Assembly: GCA_030748365.1 (NCBI GenBank)
Contig: JASMME010000069.1
Span: forward strand, 1-7,097
DNA length: 7,097 bases
From: Lutibacter sp.
Lineage (GTDB): Bacteria; Bacteroidota; Bacteroidia; Flavobacteriales; Flavobacteriaceae
Reading direction: 5' to 3'
Below are positions 1-5,424 of the stretch, in pieces. The notes beneath the pieces are model-generated. The model did not search any database. It was not told the origin of the DNA and was given only the letters and a program-made list of their open reading frames with translations. Position numbers and translations under genes: made by a program. Numbering within the stretch: position 1 is the stretch's first letter; each line of letters opens with the position of its first letter.

Positions 1-208
1 ACTGTTGGTCATAGCGATCAATATTATCAAAAGCCTTCGCAAAGGTCTTGATGCTGATGTCTTCCGCTTCGTTCTCATTCTGGGTCTTGGATAGCTGGTA
101 CCTGAATACGTCACTCCAATAGGTGTTCAGCAGTGTATGGAAGGCCTTCTGGTCTCTTGCGACTGCTTTTTTGATAAGTTGTTGAATGTCGGTAGGTTCT
201 TTGTCCAA
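1..208 (-). CDS. ECF-type RNA polymerase sigma factor, N-terminal part (cut by left edge)
   Basis: The 69 visible codons read as region 2 of a sigma-70 family (ECF) factor, which binds core RNA polymerase and the promoter -10 region. Landmarks are DIQQLIKKAVARDQKAFHTL, then YWSDVFRY, then NENEAEDISIKTFAKAFDNI, the classic 'ExEAEDxxxxTFxKAF' helix of region 2. Region 4 lies beyond the window. There is no ATG or GTG in frame. The frame is closed by TGA about 60 bp upstream of the chosen start, and the only usual start codon is TTG at 206-208, so I chose it. A promoter-like pair (TTTG, 18 bp, TATATTTA) ends about 37 bp before the TTG. No Shine-Dalgarno is visible, as is normal in Bacteroidota. 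The regulon cannot be told from this part. No anti-sigma gene is visible on the upstream side. Confidence 0.85.
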   Translation of the reverse strand, partial: MDKEPTDIQQLIKKAVARDQKAFHTLLNTYWSDVFRYQLSKTQNENEAEDISIKTFAKAFDNIDRYDQQ

Positions 209-244
209 TATTTCACGGGTTGAATAGGTAGCCGTAATTTTGTA

Positions 245-274
245 TAAATATACATAATTTGCTCACAGGTCAAA
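245..274 (-). promoter_or_regulatory. Candidate promoter for the sigma factor gene
   Basis: On the minus strand TTTG (271-274) is followed after 18 bp by TATATTTA (245-252). This is one base off the Bacteroidota -7 consensus TAnnTTTG, with spacing inside the known 17-23 bp range. Transcription would start near 238-240, about 30 nt before the TTG codon. Seen by eye only. Confidence 0.5.
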
Positions 275-352
275 AAGCGCTGGGAAAAAGTCAATCAGTC
301 AGTGAGGCAATGGGGCATTTTTTATAAGTTGGAAAAAGTCGGGCCGATATTA

Positions 353-538
353 CTAACGGTTCTCGCATTTTTCAGGTGCTTTGCCACAGTAACCACAGGG
401 TTCGTTGTCTTTGTTCAAATGGGGGTTCTGACTGGCGCAGGTTCCGGCAAACTTGCCATCTTTCTTCGCCCAAATCTTAATGCCGATGCCCGCTACGCCC
501 AAGCCTAATAAGGCCAATGTAAGTAAGAATAATTTCAT
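353..538 (-). CDS. Small membrane-anchored or secreted four-cysteine protein
   Basis: This is a 61-residue protein. Residues 2-20 are hydrophobic (KLFLLTLALLGLGVAGIGI) and form a single membrane anchor or uncleaved signal. A basic stretch follows (K21, K25, K26), then a short soluble tail with cysteines at 34, 48, 51 and 58. The motifs are FAGTCAS, EPCGYCGK and a final C58. The CxxC pair plus two more cysteines could bind a metal or form disulfides; that is inference. I recall similar short proteins in Flavobacteriia annotated only as 'membrane or secreted protein'; no function is known to me. It lies upstream of the sigma factor gene on the same strand, with 144 bp between them, and has its own promoter with an exact -7 match close to the ATG. 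The codon pattern, anchor and promoter together make it a real gene, while the plus-strand frame over the same bases is a shadow. Confidence 0.75.
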   Translation of the reverse strand: MKLFLLTLALLGLGVAGIGIKIWAKKDGKFAGTCASQNPHLNKDNEPCGYCGKAPEKCENR

Positions 539-555
539 AGGTGTCGTCTACTGGG

Positions 556-590
556 CAAAGATACTTATTTATTTGTAATGAAAACCCTTG
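556..590 (-). promoter_or_regulatory. Promoter of the four-cysteine protein gene
   Basis: The minus strand carries TATCTTTG at 556-563, an exact match to the Bacteroidota -7 element TAnnTTTG, 17 bp before the ATG at 538. The -33 region around 581-587 reads GGGTTTT, T-rich but without a clean TTG. The leader would be only about 10-14 nt. Confidence 0.55.
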
Positions 591-700
591 TTTTTTTAGC
601 TGTTGGGGGCGCCCAGAATTTATGAATAATAAACCAGAATAGGTGTTTCTTGTAAGATAGTGTAATGAATCTTAAAATGGCTTGGTGAATTGCTAGTAAT

Positions 701-724
701 TTTGAAAAAATATTGCTATATTTG
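701..724 (+). promoter_or_regulatory. Candidate promoter reading into the 727-844 inverted-repeat/terminator unit
   Basis: TATATTTG at 717-724 matches the Bacteroidota -7 element TAnnTTTG exactly. The -33 side is less clear: TTG at 690-692 gives a 24-bp gap, and TTTG at 701-704 gives only 12 bp. Transcription would begin near 728-731, at the 5' arm of the inverted repeat. No plus-strand protein gene of normal size follows before the terminator at 820-844, so the product would be a short RNA. Confidence 0.5.
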
Positions 725-726
725 TG

Positions 727-815
727 ATTGTTAATATTTTAAACTTATAAAGCCGACTAAAACATGAAAGCTTTGGGTGTATTTTTTATTTGAATTGGTA
801 CCAAATATTAACAAT
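727..815. repeat. 13-bp perfect inverted repeat, arms 63 bp apart
   Basis: The left arm is 727-739 (ATTGTTAATATTT) and the right arm 803-815 (AAATATTAACAAT). The arms are exact reverse complements. They lie between a promoter-like element and a terminator, so they most likely form the closing helix of a transcript rather than a protein-binding site. Confidence 0.85.
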
Positions 816-844
816 TACCCCCCCGCTCACCACGGGGGTTTTTT
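728..844 (+). ncRNA. Candidate structured small RNA of about 115 nt (possibly 6S-Flavo-like)
   Basis: An exact -7 element sits just upstream (717-724), an intrinsic terminator closes the unit (820-844), and the two ends are complementary. ATTGTTAATATTT at 727-739 pairs perfectly with AAATATTAACAAT at 803-815, and in RNA the helix could extend by G726·U816, U725-A817 and G724-C818 if the 5' end lies that far upstream. Inside the closing helix there is a large open region with a possible small stem AAAGC (749-753) / GCTTT (770-774) and a U-rich right side (779-796). A closed outer stem, a wide bubble and a 3' terminator in about 115 nt resemble the published 6S-Flavo RNA class of Bacteroidota in size and layout. 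I cannot confirm family membership without a covariance-model search. A 9-codon ORF lies inside (764-793). The alternative is an untranslated leader or attenuator, but no downstream plus-strand gene exists for it to control. Confidence 0.45.
820..844 (+). terminator. Intrinsic terminator ending the small-RNA unit
   Basis: CCCCCG (820-825), loop CTCACCA (826-832) and CGGGGG (833-838) form a 6-bp all-GC hairpin, followed by six T residues (839-844). The T-tract is on the plus strand, so it terminates rightward transcription. The leftward EF-G2 gene stops at 860, so its message also runs into this hairpin 15-20 nt past the stop. On that strand the hairpin is followed by a mixed A/T stretch rather than a T-run, so termination there would be weaker. 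Confidence 0.8.
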
Positions 845-859
845 CTGTCCAAAATTCGC

Positions 860-2968
860 TCAGGATACTTTGTTAATTAGTGTGTCCTGGATATTGCCCG
901 GTACCAGTTCAAAGCTTGCAAACTGGGTACTGAAACTCCCCCTTCCCTGGGTGATGGATCTCAGGGTTGTGGAATACTGATACATTTCATTCAACGGAGT
1001 GCGGGCCTTAATGGTCTGGTATTTTCCGTCGCTATCCATTCCCAGGATGATGGACCGCCGTGATTGTAGGTCGGTCATCACATTGCCCATCAATTCTTCC
1101 GGTACCCTTACGCTAAGTTCATTAATCGGCTCCAGTAGTTTGGGGTTGGCTTCCAGGAACGCTTTTTTAAAGGCGTGGGCACCTGCAATTTTAAAGGAGA
1201 TATCATTGGAGTCAACCGAATGCATTTTCCCGTCAAACAGCATCACCCGGATGTCCCGTACATATGAGCTGGTCAAGGGGCCTTCTTCCATAACTTCCAA
1301 GATTCCTTTTAACACTGCCGGCAGGTAACGGGCATCAATGACGCCCCCTACAATACAGTTGTAAAAAACCAGTTTTCCACCCCAGGAAAGTTCTATTTCT
1401 TCTTTTCCCCTAATGTTAAAACCTTCTGGTTCAGGCATGCCTTCCTGCCAGGGTTCAATTTTAAGGTGTACCTCCCCGAACTGTCCAGATCCGCCAGATT
1501 GCTTTTTGTGTTTATAGCTTGTGGTAGCAGAGCGCTGGATGGTTTCCCGGTAGGCAATTTTAGGCTGTTCAAAACTGGCCTCGATACCATATATTTTTTT
1601 TAGGGTCCAGTCAATGGTGGCCAGGTGTAATTCACCCTGGCAAGATAGAATAACTTGTTTTAGTTCACTGGAATATTCTACAACTACGGTTGGGTCTTGG
1701 CTGTGAATTTTTTTCAGTGCATCGTTCAGTTTTTCTTCCTCCTTTTTATTCTTGGCGCTTACTGATTTCCGAATTCGGGGTGCCGGATAAGCAATGGGTT
1801 TGATGGTGTGATTACTTCCCTTGGTTCTAAGCGTATCATTGGTTTCCGTATATTTCAGTTTAATACAGGCGCCGATGTCTCCGGTACTGAGTTTTTCAAC
1901 AGTTTGCCGGTTTTTGCCATCCATGATATACAATTGATTGAGGGTCTCTGTTTCCTCGTTTCTCGCGTTTTCCAGTTTGTCATTTTGATTGACTGCGCCT
2001 GATTTTACCTTAAAGAAACTAATTTGTCCCAGGTTTGGCTCATACAGGGTTTTAAATATAAACAGCGTGGTAGGACTGTCATTATCACATGTGAGGGTAT
2101 CGCCTTCCACGGTCTGTTCGGGTTTCAAATCAGCTGCAGAAGGGGCTACATTATCGATAAAGCCCATCAGTCGACCACTGCCCATGTCTAGAAGGGCTGA
2201 AACACAGAAAACAGGAAACAATTCATGATTGAGCATGCCTTTTTTAATACCTTCACGCATTTCGTCTTCGTTTAGGGTTCCCTTGTCAAAATAGAGTTCC
2301 ATCAATGCTTCGTCGTTTTCAGCGGCTTTTTCAACCAGCTCATTGTGCAGCGTATCAGCGATGTCAAGCTGGTCTTCCGGAATCTCACATTTTTCTGGTT
2401 TTCCTCCTTCAGGGCTAAATTTATACATCTTCATTTTTAATACGTCGATGATGCATTGAGCGCCGTCTACCACTAGGGGATATTGAATCTTAATGGCATT
2501 CTTACCGGCCAGTTCCACGATGTTTCTGAAGCTTTCTTCAAAATCGGCAGTGGGGTGGTCTATTTGGTTAATTACGAATAGGGTAGGTCTTGCAAAGCGG
2601 TCTACATAGTTCCAGATCACTTCTGTACCCACCTCTACACCGTGTTGTGCGTTGACCAGTACCGCAATGGCGTCTGCTACCCGCATTGTAGCGGCAACCT
2701 CTCCGACAAAGTCATCCAAACCGGGCGTATCCAAGATATTGATCTTGTAATTGCGCCACTCTGTGTGCAGTGGAGTTGCAAAAACAGAGGTTGCTCTTTC
2801 CTGTTCAATTTCGTGGTAGTCTGAAACGGTGTTCTTGTTTTCGACAAGTCCGCGACGTTTGATTAGTCCGGCTTCAAAAAGCATGGTTTCTGCCAGGGTA
2901 GTTTTACCGCTTTTATGCGCGCCGACAAAGGCGACATTCTTGATGTGTTTATCGTCGTAAATTTTCAT
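860..2968 (-). CDS. EF-G paralogue (EF-G2 type translation factor) with altered GTPase motifs
   Basis: This is a full-length 702-residue EF-G family protein acting at the ribosome in translocation. The G domain has the P-loop GAHKSGKT (16-23), switch I ERATSV (57-62), DTPGLDDF (80-87), NQID (134-137) and VSALL (256-260). Domain II spans about 290-385. Domain III holds QGELHL (444-449). Domain IV starts with YKHKKQSGGSGQFGEV (485-500) and continues through VGGVIDARYLPAV (540-552) and the GPL at 563-565. Domain V contains VPEELMG, TDLQSRR and GMDSDG. Domains II-V look intact. The usual EF-G P-loop AHxDAGKT, switch I RGITI and DTPGHxDF are changed: Asp to Lys at 19, Thr to Ser at 61, His to Leu at 84. 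Bacteroidota carry an EF-G2 reported in Bacteroides to work without GTP hydrolysis and to matter in starvation; this is the likely equivalent, not the main EF-G. The ATG start lies shortly before the P-loop, as in the family. It is monocistronic, with its own promoter. Confidence 0.92.
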   Translation of the reverse strand: MKIYDDKHIKNVAFVGAHKSGKTTLAETMLFEAGLIKRRGLVENKNTVSDYHEIEQERATSVFATPLHTEWRNYKINILDTPGLDDFVGEVAATMRVADAIAVLVNAQHGVEVGTEVIWNYVDRFARPTLFVINQIDHPTADFEESFRNIVELAGKNAIKIQYPLVVDGAQCIIDVLKMKMYKFSPEGGKPEKCEIPEDQLDIADTLHNELVEKAAENDEALMELYFDKGTLNEDEMREGIKKGMLNHELFPVFCVSALLDMGSGRLMGFIDNVAPSAADLKPEQTVEGDTLTCDNDSPTTLFIFKTLYEPNLGQISFFKVKSGAVNQNDKLENARNEETETLNQLYIMDGKNRQTVEKLSTGDIGACIKLKYTETNDTLRTKGSNHTIKPIAYPAPRIRKSVSAKNKKEEEKLNDALKKIHSQDPTVVVEYSSELKQVILSCQGELHLATIDWTLKKIYGIEASFEQPKIAYRETIQRSATTSYKHKKQSGGSGQFGEVHLKIEPWQEGMPEPEGFNIRGKEEIELSWGGKLVFYNCIVGGVIDARYLPAVLKGILEVMEEGPLTSSYVRDIRVMLFDGKMHSVDSNDISFKIAGAHAFKKAFLEANPKLLEPINELSVRVPEELMGNVMTDLQSRRSIILGMDSDGKYQTIKARTPLNEMYQYSTTLRSITQGRGSFSTQFASFELVPGNIQDTLINKVS

Positions 2969-2999
2969 TTGTAAAAGAGGTGTTATGCGTTAGGTACTA

Positions 3000-3030
3000 T
3001 AAAAATAAATCTACACCCATCTCAGATCAA
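3000..3030 (-). promoter_or_regulatory. Candidate promoter of the EF-G paralogue
   Basis: On the minus strand TTG (3028-3030) is followed after 20 bp by TATTTTTA (3000-3007), one base off TAnnTTTG. Transcription would start near 2993-2995, leaving a leader of about 25 nt before the ATG at 2968. A second weaker -7-like element, TATCTTTA (3090-3097, minus), lies farther upstream. Confidence 0.45.
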
Positions 3031-3035
3031 TCTGA
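3022..3035. promoter_or_regulatory. 14-bp perfect palindrome over the EF-G2 promoter -33 element
   Basis: TCAGAT (3022-3027), CA, ATCTGA (3030-3035) form two exact 6-bp arms around a 2-bp centre. The TTG taken as the -33 element lies inside it, which is a typical place for an operator. No regulator can be named. On the plus strand it is followed by seven T residues, but the stem is AT-rich and no plus-strand gene ends here, so a terminator reading is less likely. Confidence 0.35.
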
Positions 3036-3155
3036 TTTTTTTGGTCAATAAAATAGATAGAATTCAACGGGTTACTAAAAAACGTGCATTAAAGATACAA
3101 ACTTTTATCTATAAAAACGAGGACATTTATCAGGGGTCTTTGATGGGTAAATGTC

Positions 3156-3181
3156 ACCGGTAGTTTTAGTCACTTACCGGT
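3156..3181. repeat. Inverted repeat ACCGGTA-N12-TACCGGT
   Basis: The arms at 3156-3162 and 3175-3181 are exact reverse complements. As RNA on the minus strand it can fold as ACCGGT, a bulged A, AGT, a 7-nt loop GACTAAA, ACT, ACCGGT, giving 9 base pairs. It begins three bases past the TGA of the short minus-strand frame at 3185-3256, where a gene's 3' hairpin would be expected, but no T-tract follows. It is the only structured element between the EF-G2 promoter and the LptD remnant. Confidence 0.5.
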
Positions 3182-3184
3182 TGT

Positions 3185-3256
3185 TCAATAAGCGGTATTG
3201 GGTGCACTACTGTCTATAATCATCTTTTGATACGCTTCCGGTGCCATTATTTTCAG
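3185..3256 (-). pseudogene. Possible C-terminal tail of an unidentified minus-strand gene, cut at the LptD junction
   Basis: Read leftward, the frame gives ALKIMAPEAYQKMIIDSS, then APNTAY and a TGA. This is a gene-like composition directly followed by a hairpin (3156-3181). Farther right the same frame is antisense to sequence clearly homologous to LptD, so any real coding part must end near 3250-3256. I do not recognise the protein. It may be the broken tail of a gene whose front was lost when the LptD front was lost, or chance. The frame carries no recognisable motif, so the call is weak. Confidence 0.2.
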
Positions 3257-5368
3257 AGCAATGTGATCATCTTTATCAAAGATATTCAACTCACCTCTTC
3301 CCAAAAAGAAAATCCGGACTATTATATCCGTGTAAAAAAAGCCAAGTTTATCAAAGACAAGAAACTCGTTACAGGGGCAGGGCAACTGGTCATTGCAGAT
3401 GTTCCAACACCGGCTATCCTACCCTTCGCCTATGTGCCTATGACCAAAGGAAGGACGGCGGGTTTTTTGATGCCAACCTGGGGTGAGAACAGTCAACAGG
3501 GCTATTTTCTGCAAAATGGAGGGTATTATTTTGTGGTCAATGACTATGTTGATCTGGCCTTGCTGGGTGATATTTACACCAATGGTAGTTGGGGGCTGCG
3601 TGCGCAATCTATCTATAAGAAGCGATACAAGTATTCCGGAAACCTGAGTTTTAGGTATGAAAACCTAATCAACGGCCTGCGGGGATTGGTAGACTATGCC
3701 AAAACCACCAATTACAACATACGGTGGAGCCACAGCCAGGATGCTAAAGCCAGTCCGAATTCAAGGTTTTCTGCCTCGGTAAACATGGGAAGCAGTCAGT
3801 ACTTCAAACAGTCTAACAATGAATACAACAACAATGCTTTCCTAAACAATACGCTGAGCTCTTCGGTCTCTTTCTATAAAAAATTCGTAGGCACTCCTTT
3901 AAACATGTCGCTATCGGTGACCCATTCTCAAAACACCAATACGCAAAAAATTACCATGACACTGCCTTCCCTGCAGTTGAACATGGACCGGGTTTACCCT
4001 TTTGCAGGCAAGGGAGGTAGTAAAAAAAATGCCCTTCAAAAAACAGGATTTACCTATTCCATGAGGGGAGAGAACCGGGTGAACACCAGTGATGAGTTTT
4101 TCTTTAAGAAGGAAATGTTTGACAATGCCAAATCGGGTATACAACAGAATGTGGCCATGAATACCAGTATAAAGGCATTGAAGTATTTTACACTGTCGCC
4201 CAGTGTCAACTACAAAGAGGTCTGGTATTTCGACAGGCTTTCCAAAACCTTTGACGATGTTCAGAATGCTGTAGTGACTGATACAATCAGTGGTTTTAAC
4301 GCTTTTAGGGAATATTCAACCGCCCTTTCTGTATCAACTACCCTGTATGGAATGTTCCCCTTTAAAAAAGGCGCTATTGAAGCGATCAGACATACCGTTA
4401 GGCCCAGTGTTTCCTATAGTTACCGACCAGACTTCAGTTTTTACGATGAGCAGTATCAGGCAAGCGATGACCCTACCGACATCCAGGAATATTCCCCCTT
4501 TTCAAACGGTCTCTACGGAAGTCCGGGAGGCGGTTTGTCCAACAGCTTAAACTTTACGCTGAACAACAACCTAGAAGCCAAGCTTAGAAAGAAAGATTCC
4601 ACCGAAACGGAAAGCAAGAAAATTGTATTGCTCAACAACTTAAATTTTACGACCAGTTATAACATGGCGGCGGATTCCCTGAAGTGGAGCCCCCTAAGGG
4701 CCAATGCTGGCACCAAACTCTTTGACAACAAACTGTCGCTAAATGCCCGTGCTACGATGGATCCTTATGCCTTGGATGCCACCGGAAGGAAAATAAACAC
4801 CTTTAATATCAACAATGGCGGAAGTCTTTTTAGGATTACCAACGCAGGACTGACCATGAATTACCGGTTTGATAGCAAGGATGGTAAAAAAGAAGGGGGG
4901 CAAAGTGGGCAGGAACGCCAAAACGCCAATGATGGTGAGGGTATTTTTGGCCAACACCTGAATACTTCCAACGACTTCAGTGAACGCGACAACGAATCGA
5001 GCGATCAAAAAGAAGCCACCTTGTACCGGGCGAGTATCCCGTGGACCGTCAACGTAGCCTATTCCCTCAATTATTCGAACAGCCAGCGTCAGGATGAAAT
5101 CACCTCCCATTCTCTGATGTTCTCAGGGGATATTGAACTGACTCCCAAGTGGGGTCTTGGCTTCTCCTCTGGTTACGACGTAAAAAACCGAGGATTTACT
5201 TATACCCAGTTGCGGTTCTCCCGTGACCTGGACAGCTGGAAACTCAATTTTAACTGGGTACCCTTTGGACTTCGCAAGACCTATTACTTTTTTATAGGCA
5301 TCAAATCGGCCATGTTGAGCGATCTGAAATACGAAAAGCGAAAAACACCTGACCAGGTATTATTTTAA
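3227..5368 (+). CDS. lptD: LPS-assembly outer membrane protein LptD, N-terminus missing
   Basis: LptD is the outer-membrane beta-barrel that inserts lipopolysaccharide into the outer leaflet. The protein matches the Bacteroidota subfamily from about residue 12 (NVIIFIKDIQLTSS) onward. Landmarks are PDYYIRVKKAKF (30-41), IADVPTPAILPFAYVPM (56-72), GYFLQNGGYYF, NIRWSHSQDAKASPNSR, LNNTLSSSVS, SHSLMFSGDIELTP and the C-terminal KLNFNWVPF...FFIGIKSAMLSDLKY. Alternating polar/aromatic strands and an acidic, Gln/Asn-rich loop fit a barrel. The C-terminus is complete. The family is usually about 900 residues, with a signal peptide and an OstA/LptA-like periplasmic domain; about 200 front residues are absent. 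The frame has no ATG; TTG at 3227 is only the longest possible start, and the first 11 residues look non-homologous. Stops close all three frames at 3167, 3217 and 3228. As it stands the product could not be exported, so this is a truncated gene or an assembly join. ridA follows 56 bp downstream. Confidence 0.88.
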   Translation: MIRFRCHYFQSNVIIFIKDIQLTSSQKENPDYYIRVKKAKFIKDKKLVTGAGQLVIADVPTPAILPFAYVPMTKGRTAGFLMPTWGENSQQGYFLQNGGYYFVVNDYVDLALLGDIYTNGSWGLRAQSIYKKRYKYSGNLSFRYENLINGLRGLVDYAKTTNYNIRWSHSQDAKASPNSRFSASVNMGSSQYFKQSNNEYNNNAFLNNTLSSSVSFYKKFVGTPLNMSLSVTHSQNTNTQKITMTLPSLQLNMDRVYPFAGKGGSKKNALQKTGFTYSMRGENRVNTSDEFFFKKEMFDNAKSGIQQNVAMNTSIKALKYFTLSPSVNYKEVWYFDRLSKTFDDVQNAVVTDTISGFNAFREYSTALSVSTTLYGMFPFKKGAIEAIRHTVRPSVSYSYRPDFSFYDEQYQASDDPTDIQEYSPFSNGLYGSPGGGLSNSLNFTLNNNLEAKLRKKDSTETESKKIVLLNNLNFTTSYNMAADSLKWSPLRANAGTKLFDNKLSLNARATMDPYALDATGRKINTFNINNGGSLFRITNAGLTMNYRFDSKDGKKEGGQSGQERQNANDGEGIFGQHLNTSNDFSERDNESSDQKEATLYRASIPWTVNVAYSLNYSNSQRQDEITSHSLMFSGDIELTPKWGLGFSSGYDVKNRGFTYTQLRFSRDLDSWKLNFNWVPFGLRKTYYFFIGIKSAMLSDLKYEKRKTPDQVLF

Positions 5369-5380
5369 AAATACTGGAAA

Positions 5381-5397
5381 TCATCACACTGTGATGA
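5381..5397. promoter_or_regulatory. 17-bp palindrome between lptD and ridA
   Basis: TCATCACA (5381-5388), C, TGTGATGA (5390-5397) are two perfect 8-bp arms around one base, in the 56-bp gap before ridA. As DNA it could be an operator. As RNA it gives a 6-bp stem with a 5-nt loop and no T-tract, so it is not a standard terminator. No clear -7 element is seen nearby. Confidence 0.4.
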
Positions 5398-5424
5398 ACA
5401 AAAGATCGATAAAAACAAACATTT

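Noticed and set aside
302..508. 68-codon plus-strand frame
   Set aside because: It overlaps antisense the four-cysteine protein gene, which has the better promoter, anchor and motif content.
596..620. GGGCGCCC palindrome (about 605-613) in the gap between the small protein and the sRNA locus
   Set aside because: It is short, has no T-tract after it on either strand and does not line up with a promoter. I see nothing else in 590-690.
999..1328. 109-codon plus-strand open frame
   Set aside because: It is antisense to the conserved domain IV-V region of the EF-G paralogue and resembles no known protein; a shadow frame.
3022..3042. Hairpin TCAGA-TCAA-TCTGA followed by seven T residues as a plus-strand terminator
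   Set aside because: The 5-bp stem has only two GC pairs, and no plus-strand transcription unit ends here. A palindromic operator over the EF-G2 -33 element fits better.
3241..3486. 81-codon plus-strand frame overlapping the LptD start, considered as a frameshifted LptD front
   Set aside because: Its translation does not resemble LptD, it is closed upstream at 3217, and the true LptD frame already covers the homologous region from about 3254.
4739..5110. 123-codon minus-strand open frame with hydrophobic stretches
   Set aside because: It is antisense to well-conserved LptD barrel sequence. The hydrophobicity comes from complementing polar Asn/Lys-rich codons.
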